DNA of 35,240 nt from Clostridium sp. Cult1 (GTDB lineage Bacteria; Bacillota; Clostridia; Tissierellales; Tepidimicrobiaceae): the NCBI RefSeq assembly GCF_021655095.1, contig NZ_PPXW01000001.1, positions 725,652 to 760,891 on the forward strand. The letters run 5' to 3'. The notes beneath the pieces are model-generated. The model was given only the letters and a program-made list of their open reading frames with translations, ran no database searches and was not told the DNA's origin. Positions 14,682 through 25,900 of this stretch are shown here, in pieces. Made by a program: the position numbers and the translations under genes. Numbering within the stretch: position 1 is the first letter of the stretch; every line of letters begins with the position of its first letter.

Positions 14682-15539
14682 TTATGACAATTTGTAATCT
14701 CTATGACTTACAATAGCCCTGTGTTCATGTTCTTTTAACCTTTTTTCTATCTCCTTTGCAATAGCAACAGATCTGTGTTTTCCTCCAGTACAGCCTATTC
14801 CTACTATTAATTGAGTTTTACCTTCTTTTATATAATAGGGAATGAGAAACTCCAACATATCCATTAATTTTTCTACAAATGTATTAGTCTGATCCCAATG
14901 GAATACATACTTTTGCACATTTTCATCTTCACCAGTAAAATCTTTTAATTCTGGTATATAATAGGGATTTGGGATAAATCTTACATCAAACACTAAATCT
15001 GCATCTAATAGCATACCATGTTTAAAGCCAAAGGATACAACAGATATTGTTAACTTTCTCAATTCTAGCCCTTCAAAGAATATCTTATATATTTCTTCCT
15101 TGAGCATTCCTATTGTTAATCTGGACGTATCTATAACAAAATCTGCCTTCTTTTTTACTTCTTCAAGTAGCTTCCTTTCTTCTGATATTCCATCTAATAT
15201 TCCCCCTTTAGGATTTAACGGGTGAGGCCTTCTAAGTTCCTTGTACCTTTTAATCAATACCTGGTCTAATGCATCTAAGAATAAAATACTATATTTTATT
15301 CCTTCTTCATTTAATTCTTCTAATCCTTTAAATAAATCCTCAAAGAATATTCCTCCCCTAATATCTACTACTACAGCTACCTTGTCTATATTCCTTTTAG
15401 ACTGATAGCAGAGTTCAGCAAACTTAGGGAGTAGAGTAGGAGGTAGATTATCCATACAATAATAGCCCATATCTTCCATAGCTTTCATTGCTTGACTTTT
15501 ACCTGCTCCAGACATTCCTGTAATTATTACAAATTCCAT
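14682..15539 (-). CDS. rapZ: RapZ/YvcJ RNase adapter, nucleotide-binding
   Basis: 285-residue P-loop protein. GMSGAGKS (8-15) is the Walker A motif, [10 protein letters not shown] follows, and the C-terminal domain carries [15 protein letters not shown]. In E. coli RapZ senses glucosamine 6-phosphate and guides small-RNA decay; in Bacillus (YvcJ) it binds and hydrolyses GTP and affects competence. TGGAGG lies 7-8 bases before ATG. It is downstream of the PHP gene by 19 bases. Confidence 0.94.
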   Translation of the reverse strand: MEFVIITGMSGAGKSQAMKAMEDMGYYCMDNLPPTLLPKFAELCYQSKRNIDKVAVVVDIRGGIFFEDLFKGLEELNEEGIKYSILFLDALDQVLIKRYKELRRPHPLNPKGGILDGISEERKLLEEVKKKADFVIDTSRLTIGMLKEEIYKIFFEGLELRKLTISVVSFGFKHGMLLDADLVFDVRFIPNPYYIPELKDFTGEDENVQKYVFHWDQTNTFVEKLMDMLEFLIPYYIKEGKTQLIVGIGCTGGKHRSVAIAKEIEKRLKEHEHRAIVSHRDYKLS

Positions 15540-15558
15540 ATAAATTCACCTCCAAAGA

Positions 15559-16293
15559 TTAATCCACTAGATTTTTTATTCTATGAATAGGTACATTAGC
15601 TTTTTTTGCTCTCTCTATACCCTTTTCTAAATTAGCTACATTTTCTGGATCATGGGCATCACTATTTATATAAAAATTCACCTCTGTTTTCAATGCTATC
15701 TTAATATTTTCTACAGATAACTGACTATGGTTAGAATTTATTTCTAAAGCTACTCCTTTTGTAAAAGCTGCTTTACCAAGCTTTTCAATATCCAATTTAG
15801 CTTTAGAACCAGGATGGGTAATGATATCAACTGGATATTTATTTATTGCCTTTATCAACGCTTCAGTATTTTTTTCTATAATTTTTTCCCTATAAACTGG
15901 TGCTATTTTAGACAATGGATTTACCATATACATAAATAATCCATCGATTATGGATTTTGGTGTAACTCCATAATGATATCCTAATAATAGTATATCGATA
16001 ATATTAATTATATCATAATCCACATCTATAGTACCATCATAACTAATTACATTAGCTTCTACTCCTAATAATATTTTTATATCTTTTGCATACTCTTTAT
16101 TTAATTTATCTATTTCCTCTCTCATTTCAAATAGTTTACTTTTCTTTACACCATATAAATAGTGGGCTGGCCCGTGATCACATATAGCTATTTCTTTTAG
16201 TCCTTTTTTTATGGCTGCTTCAACATTATCTCTTATAGTCCCTTTACCATGACTATAAATGGTATGAGTATGGTAATCTCCTGTAATCTTCAT
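15559..16293 (-). CDS. PHP domain phosphoesterase, YcdX-like
   Basis: 244-residue protein of the PHP superfamily. Metal-binding motifs are GDYHTHTIYSHGKG (5-18), CDHGPAH near 41, GVEAN near 79, ITHPGS near 160 and NSDAHDPENV near 213. Such proteins are phosphatases or histidinol-phosphatase-like enzymes; no histidine genes are nearby and the substrate is unknown. The gene is commonly found between murB and rapZ in clostridia. I start at ATG 16293, six bases after GAGAGG, rather than the TTG two codons earlier that abuts the binding site. Confidence 0.88.
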   Translation of the reverse strand: MKITGDYHTHTIYSHGKGTIRDNVEAAIKKGLKEIAICDHGPAHYLYGVKKSKLFEMREEIDKLNKEYAKDIKILLGVEANVISYDGTIDVDYDIINIIDILLLGYHYGVTPKSIIDGLFMYMVNPLSKIAPVYREKIIEKNTEALIKAINKYPVDIITHPGSKAKLDIEKLGKAAFTKGVALEINSNHSQLSVENIKIALKTEVNFYINSDAHDPENVANLEKGIERAKKANVPIHRIKNLVD

Positions 16294-16304
16294 ATTCAAC
16301 CTCT

Positions 16305-17216
16305 CTAATCATCACCAATTATTTTTATTTCTGGTTCTAGCATTACATTGAATTTATCATAAACAATTTTTTGAACAGTCTTTATAAGCGTGGAAACCTC
16401 ATTGAAAGTTGCTTCCCCTCGATTCACTATAAAGCCACAGTGTTTTTCAGAAACCTGAGCATCTCCATATCTAATTCCCCTTAATCCTGCATCATCTATA
16501 AGTTTTCCTGCAAAATGTCCTACAGGTCTTTTAAAAGTACTACCGCCACTAGGCAAATCTAAAGGTTGCTTCGAGACTCGTCTATGAGTCAAATCCTTCA
16601 TCTTTTCTTCTATTTGAGAGTATTCTCCCTTTTCTAACTGTAACTCTACCTCTAAAACCACAAGTCCTCGATCTACAACTGTACTACCTCTATATCTAAA
16701 ATTCATCTCTTGGTTAGTCAATTCTACTATATTATTATTTTTATCTAAAACCTTTACTCTAGCTACTATATCCTTCATCTCTCCACCATAGGCTCCAGCA
16801 TTCATAGTAATAGCTCCTCCTATAGTCCCTGGGATTCCACTGGCAAATTCAAAACCCGTTAAAGATTCCCTCAAAACTTTCTTTGCAACTACAGACAATA
16901 GGGCTCCTCCTTGGCAAACTACTTTATCCCCATCTATCTTAATGTTGTCAAAGCCGTTAGCAATTTTGATAACAACTCCCCTTATACCTATATCCTTTAC
17001 TAATAAATTAGTTCCATTCCCCATTATAAAATGTTTTATATTATTATCTCTGCAGAATTTTATGGATTTTATAATATTATCTTCATCACTAGGTATTATC
17101 ATTACATCTGCTGGTCCACCTATTTTAAAAGAAGTATGATTTTTCATAGGCTCATCAAATAAAATTTCTCCGAAACTTTTATTTTTAAGTAATTCATGAA
17201 GTTTAGACTTTTCCAA
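16305..17216 (-). CDS. murB: UDP-N-acetylenolpyruvoylglucosamine reductase MurB
   Basis: 303-residue FAD enzyme that reduces UDP-GlcNAc-enolpyruvate to UDP-MurNAc with NADPH, an early cytoplasmic step of peptidoglycan synthesis. Motifs: NHTSFKIGGPAD (26-37), SGIPGTIGGAITMNAGAYGGE (FAD site), FRYRGS, PSGGSTFKRP with the proton-donor Ser, and EPEIKIIG with the C-terminal Glu. Type II architecture. The start is TTG at 17216, 7 bases after AGGAG. It lies 17 bases after the solute-binding gene and 11 before the PHP gene. Confidence 0.95.
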   Translation of the reverse strand: MEKSKLHELLKNKSFGEILFDEPMKNHTSFKIGGPADVMIIPSDEDNIIKSIKFCRDNNIKHFIMGNGTNLLVKDIGIRGVVIKIANGFDNIKIDGDKVVCQGGALLSVVAKKVLRESLTGFEFASGIPGTIGGAITMNAGAYGGEMKDIVARVKVLDKNNNIVELTNQEMNFRYRGSTVVDRGLVVLEVELQLEKGEYSQIEEKMKDLTHRRVSKQPLDLPSGGSTFKRPVGHFAGKLIDDAGLRGIRYGDAQVSEKHCGFIVNRGEATFNEVSTLIKTVQKIVYDKFNVMLEPEIKIIGDD

Positions 17217-17233
17217 AATACCACTCCTATATT

Positions 17234-18547
17234 TTAATTTTGATTCTTTAATTTATCTATTTCCATTTTAGCATCTTCAATAGCCTCGTAGGAAGCTTTT
17301 TCTCCCAAAATAGCCTTCCTTATCTCCTCCTGAACAATAGCGTCAATTTCTACCCAATTATCAACATAAGGTATGTAATTGGTATAATCAATGCTTTCCT
17401 CTATTTTTTTCATTTTAAGATTATCTATATACATGTCTTTTATCCCTCGTTTAACTGTAAACAATCCAAGTTTTTCCAAAGATCTTTGGTTAGATTCATT
17501 CGTCAAATATTTAAGAAACTTAATACACATGTCCGTTTTTTTAGGATCTTCTTTCTTAATAATCCCATATGAAACTATATCATTACTAAGTATCACTGGC
17601 AACTCTTTATCTCCCATGGGATAGTTTACTATATCGAAATTAAATCCTTCACCATCCCGATATAATTGTTCCAAGAAACCCGAGGCCCAAACCCCTGCAA
17701 TAGTAATAGCAACCTTCTGATCTTTATAAAATACCTCCCAAGCATCTTTTTCATTTATTATACCAAAATAATCTGGTACTACCCTATGTTTTTCTTTTAA
17801 ATCTATAACCTTTTCTAATCCTTTAATAGCCTTCTCACCATAAAAATTATACTCCATCCTCTTATAATTGATTAACTCTCCCCCATCAGATAAAATGATA
17901 CCCCAAATATCATAGTTATTATTTCCAATACTCGTTATTAAACCATATTCGTCTATTATACCATCTTCATCTGAATCATGGGTAAGTCGTTTTAGAGTAT
18001 CCACAAACTCTTCATAGCTCCAATTCCCATTTACAGGTGGGGATACTCCCCTTTCATGGAATTTATCTAAATTAATATACATTACATTAGTACTTATTCC
18101 AATGGGAATGGCTATAAGGCAATCCTTATATCTAACTGATTTCAAAACATGATGTTTAAACTCTTCCAAATCTTCCTTACTAAAATATTCATCTAAAGGT
18201 TCTAATATATTAAAATCCCTAAAATTAGAATCTACAGGAACTATATCTGGCATATCATCTATTAAAAGACTGTTGTCTTTAATGCTAGAATTCAAACTAT
18301 CCTTGGCTATTGGAGTAAGTTCTATATATACCCCTGGATTTCTTCTTTCAAAAGCTTGAATCCTTTCTTTTAACCACCCAGAATGACTACCTTTACCAAT
18401 ACTATCCCAAGATATATTCCCTAACTTTATTATGCCCTTATAAGGTTCTTCCTCTGCCTCTTCCAATATTATAAAATTATTTATGAATAGATTATAAGTC
18501 CAAACTAGCATAAATCCAAGTAAAACAAAAGAAATAATTTTTCGCAA
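17234..18547 (-). CDS. Family 1 extracellular solute-binding protein, membrane-anchored
   Basis: 437 residues. An uncleaved-looking hydrophobic segment (about 3-24) without a lipobox cysteine precedes a sugar-type binding domain (FERRNPGVYIEL, MPDIVPVDS, IPIGISTNVMYINLDKF, GVWASGFLEQL, a region typical of carbohydrate-binding proteins). DSDEDGIIDE (about 191-200) has the calcium-loop spacing seen in several family 1 members. No permease or ATPase for sugar import is adjacent. I start at TTG 18547, giving normal spacing to GGAGG; a GTG at 18556 overlaps the binding site. It is first in an apparent operon with murB. Confidence 0.82.
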   Translation of the reverse strand: MRKIISFVLLGFMLVWTYNLFINNFIILEEAEEEPYKGIIKLGNISWDSIGKGSHSGWLKERIQAFERRNPGVYIELTPIAKDSLNSSIKDNSLLIDDMPDIVPVDSNFRDFNILEPLDEYFSKEDLEEFKHHVLKSVRYKDCLIAIPIGISTNVMYINLDKFHERGVSPPVNGNWSYEEFVDTLKRLTHDSDEDGIIDEYGLITSIGNNNYDIWGIILSDGGELINYKRMEYNFYGEKAIKGLEKVIDLKEKHRVVPDYFGIINEKDAWEVFYKDQKVAITIAGVWASGFLEQLYRDGEGFNFDIVNYPMGDKELPVILSNDIVSYGIIKKEDPKKTDMCIKFLKYLTNESNQRSLEKLGLFTVKRGIKDMYIDNLKMKKIEESIDYTNYIPYVDNWVEIDAIVQEEIRKAILGEKASYEAIEDAKMEIDKLKNQN

Positions 18548-18553
18548 AAAAGT

Positions 18554-18586
18554 CACCTCCTACAATATAAATATTCATAGGAGGTG
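18554..18586 (-). promoter_or_regulatory. Hairpin sequestering the solute-binding-protein ribosome binding site
   Basis: In the minus-strand transcript CACCTCCTA (18578-18586) and TAGGAGGTG (18554-18562) form a perfect 9-bp stem with a 15-base AU-rich loop. The second arm is the Shine-Dalgarno sequence of the gene starting at 18547, so the whole site would be paired. Confidence 0.75.
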
Positions 18587-18694
18587 CCCATTATGTAGAG
18601 AAGTACTAATTCTAACTGATTCATATATATGAGGTCAGGCCTAAAATATTCACCTTCTCGAGTTCTGAATAAAGGTACATTTAATCTAAGTATT

Positions 18695-21600
18695 TTATCT
18701 TCCTAAACTTCTAATATTTTCCACTGGGTATAGATTTATAATCTTCCTACTAGGTAAATAGTATATTAGAACTGTCAATATAAAGAATATTACACATATA
18801 ACTACATGAACTGTCCATGGATATAACCAAAGCCTATAATTAAATATATCCTTTATATAGTCTTTAAAAGTCATAGTTATACCTTCCGCTGCACCTATAG
18901 AAGTAATAAATATCACTGCTATTAATAATATGTTTATTACTAATATTGACAATAATCCGCTAACCACACCTACTTGTATATAATGTTTGGAAAATTGTTT
19001 TTTTGTAACTCCAAGAGACTGTAATATCCCAATTCTGTTTTTATCTTGCTCCATCTTTGATACCATCGTATTATATAGAATAATAAATGCAATAACTGCT
19101 GCTGTAAATCCCAATAGCCCTATGATAATAGCGTTATTAAATGCCTCATAATATAGTTGAGAACTACTATCCTTATAGTTATATAGAGTATATCCATTAT
19201 TGTTAGCATAAGCTAATAACTTCGAATCTAATATAACATCCTGATCCCTTGAATCAGTATCTATATACCAAAGGGTGCGTCCATATTTAGTAGGATATAT
19301 GCTACTAGTCATATCTCTCATCTGGTCTAAAGTATTTGGATACAGCCCTAACCTTGAATTTGGATAAATGGATTCCATGCAATTCATCGATCCTATGACT
19401 ACATAAGGTGCCACATTATTTGAAAATGGCCACATACCTTCCTTTGTAAAGTAATAAATTAGTCCCCCAACAGTTACTTCTTGAGTATTATGACTTATTA
19501 CGTAGCCCGTACCCACCACTTTTTCTGCATCTGAAGACAGGTAAATAGTATCTCCAGGTCTTATATCATTTTGTTTATAATAGTAATCCTTATATCTACC
19601 ATTATACGTAAGCTTATAAGCATCACCTTGTCTAAGCAACCAACTCATTCTATTATTTTCGTTTGTTGCAGCTAAAACTTCTTTATCTGTGAAAGACTTT
19701 TTATCAAGATTTGTATTTCTTGGCAAATACATAGGAACTAATAGAATAACTTCTTCTCCTTTATCAAATTTTTCTTTATCGATAGTTCCTTCTGTTATTA
19801 CTGAGTTATAATGACTAAATAATTCGCTATCAGGGTCTACTCCATAAATCTTAGTATAGAATGCATTGCTAATCCATTCAGGTTGATCTTCCAGTTCAGA
19901 ATTGTAATTACTAAAGTGACCATGAAGAAGATTTTCAGGAAGCAATTGTTTATAAGCTTGAAGTAACTTATTTTCTTCAATGCCATCATACCAAAAGAAA
20001 GTCTGCATCCCTGTTTTATACACATTTGCTTGTTTGACCCCTTCAATTTCCAAGATCTCTTCTTTTGCTTGTGCTATTCCCCTAGTGGCTTCACCATAGA
20101 AGGCCTCCATAGCATAATCTGGCCTATTATTAGCTAAAACAGTACTCTTGTAATTGTCAAAGGAGAAAAAGCAAAGCAAAGTAGTTGTAAGCATAATTGT
20201 AATAGTAATAAAGGATATGCCAAGAGAAACAAAAGTTTTCCCTTTATTCAGTTTAAAATACTTCCAGTTAATATATCTAAATGTTTGACGCTTAAGCTGA
20301 GTACTTCTACTATCTTTGTGCTTTATCTTCTTATGTTTAGGAGGCTTTGACATTGTACCAACTAAAGGTATATTTATCGCAAATATCATAGGTACTGTCA
20401 TACCAATAAATAATGCTAAACATCCTACTATAATTCCAAGAATAAGTAGGTTTGGCACTATGTAAAATTGAAGATTTCTTCCTTTAAATGCATTCATTCC
20501 ATATATAATAAGAGCTGCTATAACAAATCCTCCAGGTACTCCAATGATTAATCCAGTTCTTAACAAATATAATCCTTCATAAAAAAGCATCTTTATTACC
20601 TGACCATTGGTAGCCCCTATAGATTTTAATAAAACAATTTTTCGCCCTCTTCTCTTCATCTGGGTTAAAAATATTTGAAATATAGCTAATGCAGTTGCAA
20701 TAAATATAACTCCTATTATAGCTAAGGTTAGGAGATGTTCCGTTGAAGTAGTAACTTCTGGATAGGAGAAAACATTTCTACGGAAATTATCTGTATTTAC
20801 TTCCATCTTATTGACTAAGTCGTCCACCCCTTCTAGTGAATCGTCTCTCCAGTCCTCTAATTTTTTACTGACCTTTCGGCTACTAATATCCTCTAATATT
20901 TCTTCTATCTCTTCATCTGATACTCCATACATGTTTATCCAAAACCAAACATCTCTTCTAGATTGGATTTCATCTTCTTTTAAAGGAACCTCTGTATTTA
21001 AATAATGAGACGAAAGTTTGTTATATAGCTCTTCTTTAGCAGTTTCAGAATAAAGAAATATATTATAATTCATCTTATGTCCTGAAAAATCCCCAATCCT
21101 ATTATCATAAAAGGCCTTAGTAAAGGATTTTCCTCCTTCTTCAGTTACGAAAGCATTAGGTGCCTTATGTCCTCCTAAATCCCATTTATCTGTATATGTT
21201 TGCAGAATTCCTGTCACTATAAATTCTTTTCTAAGAATTACTTTCTGATTTAATAATAAACCTTTTTCTCTCATTACATCGGGATTTACTTCATCACCAA
21301 ATAGATAATAATAAAAATAATCATTGCTTACTACAACTGTCACATCTCCAACTTGATCAAATGGCGTTTCGTGATGTTCATGATACTTAGGATACAAATT
21401 ATTTGCTTCATAATATAAACTACGCTGGAGTTTTTCTATTCTTAGATTGAGTTCTTCTGATGGTTCTTCCTCATATAAAGATTGTAGATGTCTTAATTCT
21501 TCACGAAGCTTTTCTATATACGCATGCTCCTCTGGTCTACTTTCAATAAACTTTTTATTAAGATTCATAATATATTCCCTTGGATCAGCCTTTACCGTAG

Positions 21601-22042
21601 GAATAGTTATTTCAACATTAATTTTCTGACCCACTTCTAAGTCAAGATTCATATTACTCATTTGATTTAATTCTAACATTATCTCATTAGGAGCTTCTGG
21701 ATAACGTCCTTTATATAGGGAAAATCTTCCCATGTCTATTAAATCTTGATTGAAGGTGCCTACAATTCCACAATTATTAGATTCGCCAATAATCAAGCTA
21801 ATCCCAGTTTTATCTATTTCAGGCTCCTTTTTTAATCTTTCTAGGGTTTCTTCATCGCTATTAAGATATGCAGCATGCCATTCTCCATATAAGTCAAGAC
21901 GCTGTTCTTGTTTAGTTTTATCTATACTGGCCTGAAAAATAGTTGATGCCACAATAAATATAAATGCTAATGTAATAACTAATTTTAATAAAAAAGTATC
22001 CTTTTTTCTTCCTTTCAATCCCCTGTTTGCAATGTCTCTCAT
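18695..22042 (-). CDS. MacB/FtsX-type ABC transporter permease
   Basis: 1115 residues with two FtsX-like units. A first membrane helix (about 20-41) leads into a large external domain with a charged coiled-coil-like stretch (about 175-225, HAYIEKLREELRHLQSLY). Three helices follow near 455-600, then a second unit with a helix near 640, another external domain, and three helices in the last 170 residues. Such permeases use ATP to drive external changes or move peptides and lipids rather than importing solutes. I start at ATG 22042, 10 bases after GAGGAGGG; the 27-codon longer form overlaps the ATPase gene and lacks a site. Substrate unknown. Confidence 0.88.
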   Translation of the reverse strand: MRDIANRGLKGRKKDTFLLKLVITLAFIFIVASTIFQASIDKTKQEQRLDLYGEWHAAYLNSDEETLERLKKEPEIDKTGISLIIGESNNCGIVGTFNQDLIDMGRFSLYKGRYPEAPNEIMLELNQMSNMNLDLEVGQKINVEITIPTVKADPREYIMNLNKKFIESRPEEHAYIEKLREELRHLQSLYEEEPSEELNLRIEKLQRSLYYEANNLYPKYHEHHETPFDQVGDVTVVVSNDYFYYYLFGDEVNPDVMREKGLLLNQKVILRKEFIVTGILQTYTDKWDLGGHKAPNAFVTEEGGKSFTKAFYDNRIGDFSGHKMNYNIFLYSETAKEELYNKLSSHYLNTEVPLKEDEIQSRRDVWFWINMYGVSDEEIEEILEDISSRKVSKKLEDWRDDSLEGVDDLVNKMEVNTDNFRRNVFSYPEVTTSTEHLLTLAIIGVIFIATALAIFQIFLTQMKRRGRKIVLLKSIGATNGQVIKMLFYEGLYLLRTGLIIGVPGGFVIAALIIYGMNAFKGRNLQFYIVPNLLILGIIVGCLALFIGMTVPMIFAINIPLVGTMSKPPKHKKIKHKDSRSTQLKRQTFRYINWKYFKLNKGKTFVSLGISFITITIMLTTTLLCFFSFDNYKSTVLANNRPDYAMEAFYGEATRGIAQAKEEILEIEGVKQANVYKTGMQTFFWYDGIEENKLLQAYKQLLPENLLHGHFSNYNSELEDQPEWISNAFYTKIYGVDPDSELFSHYNSVITEGTIDKEKFDKGEEVILLVPMYLPRNTNLDKKSFTDKEVLAATNENNRMSWLLRQGDAYKLTYNGRYKDYYYKQNDIRPGDTIYLSSDAEKVVGTGYVISHNTQEVTVGGLIYYFTKEGMWPFSNNVAPYVVIGSMNCMESIYPNSRLGLYPNTLDQMRDMTSSIYPTKYGRTLWYIDTDSRDQDVILDSKLLAYANNNGYTLYNYKDSSSQLYYEAFNNAIIIGLLGFTAAVIAFIILYNTMVSKMEQDKNRIGILQSLGVTKKQFSKHYIQVGVVSGLLSILVINILLIAVIFITSIGAAEGITMTFKDYIKDIFNYRLWLYPWTVHVVICVIFFILTVLIYYLPSRKIINLYPVENIRSLGR

Positions 22043-22091
22043 TCCAGTACTACCCTCCTCTATATATTGACATATATTTTTCATAATCATA

Positions 22092-22790
22092 TTATCCGTG
22101 CTGTAAAGTATTAGAGTCTTCAATGGAAGAGATTCTTCCGTTTGTAATAGTTATAACCCTATCTGCTTCTGCTGCTATTTCTAAGTCATGTGTAACTAAT
22201 ACAATAGTCTGATTAAATTTTTTAGCAGATTCTTTAATAAGTCTAATAACTTCCTGCCCTGTATTCTCATCTAAATTTCCGGTAGGTTCATCTGCAAGAA
22301 CTATTGCTGGTTTAGAGACTAATGCTCGGGCAATGGCAACACGCTGCCTTTCTCCACCAGAAAGCTCATCGGGGTAGTAGTTTAATTTGCCTTCAATACC
22401 TAAAGATTTGATTGCTTCATTAAAATGTTCCATATCTGGATCCTTATTATCTAGATGAATAGGCATTAATATGTTTTCCATAACTGTATGTTCTTGTAAA
22501 AGATTAAAAGCCTGAAATACAAATCCTATACGTCTACGACGCAAAACTGCCAACTCTGCATCTTTTAAATCAAATACACTTTCTCCTTCTAGAAATAATT
22601 TTCCCCCTGTAGGCTTATCTAACCCCCCTAAAATATGTAATAGAGTCGATTTTCCAGATCCACTTTTACCGATAATAGCATAGAAAATTCCTTCTTCAAT
22701 TTCTAAATTAGTAGGCTTTAATGCATGAACCTGTAATTCTCCTTTACCATATACCTTTTCTATATTTTCTGTCTTAAGTATAACTCCCAT
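22092..22790 (-). CDS. MacB/LolD-type ABC transporter ATPase
   Basis: 232-residue ATPase paired with the following FtsX-type permease (49 bases apart). Walker A is GKSGSGKST, the Q-loop FQAFNLL, the signature LSGGERQR and Walker [12 protein letters not shown]. The sequence class matches the lipoprotein/antimicrobial-peptide MacB-LolD group. Start at ATG 22790 after GGAGGG; a GTG two codons earlier overlaps that site. No two-component regulator, typical of bacitracin-type exporters, is nearby. Confidence 0.93.
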   Translation of the reverse strand: MGVILKTENIEKVYGKGELQVHALKPTNLEIEEGIFYAIIGKSGSGKSTLLHILGGLDKPTGGKLFLEGESVFDLKDAELAVLRRRRIGFVFQAFNLLQEHTVMENILMPIHLDNKDPDMEHFNEAIKSLGIEGKLNYYPDELSGGERQRVAIARALVSKPAIVLADEPTGNLDENTGQEVIRLIKESAKKFNQTIVLVTHDLEIAAEADRVITITNGRISSIEDSNTLQHG

Positions 22791-22937
22791 ATACACCCTC
22801 CATTTTATAATAAATTTTTCCTTTATATTGATTGTATATTAAAAATATTCTTAATTCAATGTTTTTTATTCAGGACATTTGGGGTGCATAATTAATATTA
22901 AACTTATCTATTAATACATCTTGGATCAAAATATAGG

Positions 22938-22971
22938 AAAAAGGTAGAAGTTTTTACACTTCTACCTTTTT
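22938..22971. terminator. Strong bidirectional terminator after the oxidoreductase
   Basis: A perfect 14-bp stem (AAAAAGGTAGAAGT with ACTTCTACCTTTTT) around a 6-base loop begins 10 bases after the oxidoreductase stop. The T-run lies on either strand. Bases 22797-22937 hold no gene; they are the upstream region of the ABC ATPase gene. Confidence 0.92.
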
Positions 22972-22980
22972 ATTTACCGA

Positions 22981-25900
22981 TTATTCAGCTGTTACAGTAC
23001 CTTCTTCTGCCATTCTCTTATATTTTTCATATTTTTCCTTAGCATCTTGTTCTGCTGCTGCAAATAGTTCATCAGCTAATTCTGGGAAAGTTCGACGTAA
23101 GGATGTATATCTTACTTCTGAATTGATGAAATCCATAAATGGTTTGGATGGTTCTTTTGAGTCTAGTACAAATGGATTCTTACCTTCCTCTTTTAATCTT
23201 GGATCAAATCTATATAGATGCCAGTATCCAGTTTCAACAGCTTTCTTTTCTTGAGCAATACTTGTTCCCATTCCAGTTGTTATACCATGATTAATACATG
23301 GTGCATAAGCTATTATTAAGGATGGTCCATCATAAGATTCTGCTTCTTGTAATGCTTTCATCAATTGATTCATATTGGCTCCTAAAGCTACTTGTGCTAC
23401 ATAAACGTAACCATAAGAAGCTGCAATCATTCCTAAATCTTTCTTTCTAACTTTCTTACCAGAAGCTGCAAACTTAGCAACTGCTGCTGTTGGTGTAGCT
23501 TTCGATGATTGACCACCTGTATTAGAATATACTTCTGTGTCGAATACAAGTACATTTACATTTTCTCCTGAAGCTAATACATGGTCTAATCCACCAAATC
23601 CAATATCATAAGCCCAACCGTCTCCACCAAATATCCATACGGATTTTTTAATTAGATAATCTTTTAGTTTAGCAATTTCTTTAAGGATTGCATTTCCTCT
23701 TTCATTAGAAAGTTCTTTATCTAATTTTGGTATAATGACTCCCGTTGCAGCTTTAGATGCCTTTGGATCATCTTTCCCTTCTAACCATTGGTTAAAGGCT
23801 TCGTTTAATTCTTCATCTATATTTAATTCTACGAATTCTTCCATTAACATTTCTAGTTTTTCTCTTATCTTCTTAACTGCTACTGCCATACCATATCCAT
23901 ATTCTGCATTATCTTCAAATAAAGAGTTTGCCCAAGCAGGTCCTTTACCTTCCTTATTCACACAGTATGGAGTTGATGGTGCACTTGCTCCCCAGATTGA
24001 TGAACAGCCTGTAGCATTAGCTAGTATCATTCTGTCACCAAATAGTTGAGTTACAAGCTTAGCATATGGTGTTTCTCCACAGCCAGCACATGCTCCTGAG
24101 AATTGTAGCAATGGTTGTTTAAATTGGCTATTTTTAACGTTTGTTGCTGGTAATAGATCTTCTTTAGGCTCTACTTTTTCTATTGCATAGTCCCAATTCT
24201 CTGCTTGCAATTCGTATTGTTCTTCAAATGGTTTCATAACTAATGCTTTCTCCTTTGCAGGACATACATTAGCACAATTTCCACATCCTGTACAATCTAA
24301 AGTTGACACTTGGATTCGGAATTCCAATCCCTCTAGACCTTTACCAATTGCCTTTTTAGCTTCAAAGTTTTCAGGTGCATTCTTCTTCTCTTCTTCATCT
24401 AATAAGAAAGGTCTTATTGCTGCATGAGGACATACATAGGAGCATTGGTTACATTGGATACAATTATCCATTATCCATTCCGGCACTTTTACAGCAATAC
24501 CACGTTTTTCGTAGGCAGCTGTTCCATGTGGAAATGCTCCATCTTCTCTACCAACAAAGGTACTTACAGGAAGTTTATCTCCTTCTTGTCTATTCATTGG
24601 AATTACTACATCTTCTATGAATTCTGGTACTTCTTTTACATCTTCTTGTGGCTCATCTACTGCATCTTTCCATGATGCAGGTATATTTACTTTAACTAAT
24701 GCATCAATTCCTCTATCCACTGCATCAAAGTTCATTTTAACTACTTTTTCACCTTTTCTTCCATAAGTCTTTTCTATGGAATCTTTCAAATGTTTTATTG
24801 CTTCATCTATTGGTAGAACTTCGGCAAGTTTAAAGAATGCAGATTGCATTATCATATTAGTTCTTCCACCAAGGCCTATATCATTGGCTATTTTTGTTGC
24901 ATCAATAATATAGAAATCAATATTATGTTCTGCTAAATATCTCTTCATTTCAGCTGGTAGATATTCCCCTATTTCATCTTTATCCCAGTTACAATTTAGA
25001 AGGAATTTTCCACCATCTTTCAATCCAGTTAGTAAATCATATTGATATACATAGGATTGTTTTGAACATGAGATAAAATCTGCTTCATCTATTAGATAAG
25101 TAGATTTTATTGGTTCATGGCCAAATCTTAAGTGGGATATAGTTACACCGCCAGATTTTTTACTATCGTATGCAAAATATCCTTGAGCATACATATCTGT
25201 GTCATCACCGATTATCTTAATAGCACTCTTATTAGCTCCTACAGTACCATCTGAACCAAATCCCCAGAATTTACATCTTATAGTTCCTTCTGGTTCAGTA
25301 TTTATATCCTCTTTTATTTCTAATGATGTATGGGTAACATCATCTACAATACCTATAGTAAACCTGTCTTTTGGTTTATCTTCTTTTAAATTATCAAATA
25401 CAGCCTTAATTTGTGATGGAGTAGTATCCTTTGAACCTAACCCATATCTTCCACCAACAATTACTGGTTGTAAGTCTGTTTCATAAAATACACTCTTAAT
25501 GTCTAAATGTAGTGGCTCTGCAATAGCACCTTTCTCTTTCGTTCTATCAAGAACAGCAATCTTCTTAACGGATTTTGGCAATACATCGAAGAAATATTTT
25601 GAAGAGAATGGTCTATATAGGTGAACCTTAATAACTCCTACCTTTTCACCTTTGTCCATTAAATAATCAATAGTTTCTTCTATAGTTTCAGTTACTGAAC
25701 CCATAGCTACGATTATTCTTTCAGCTTCTGGATGTCCATAATAGTTGAAAGGTTTATAATCCCTACCAGTTATCTTATTTATTTCCTTCATATAATCGTT
25801 TACAACTTCTACTATATTTTCATAATATGGATTTGAAGCTTCCATTGCTTGGAAATAAATATCTGGATTTTGAGCAGTTCCCTTTGTATATGGTCGCTCT

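Noticed and set aside
22043-22123. 27-codon extension of the FtsX-type permease overlapping the ATPase gene
   Set aside because: GAGGAGGG lies just before ATG 22042, and MRDIANRGLKGRK is the normal start of such permeases.
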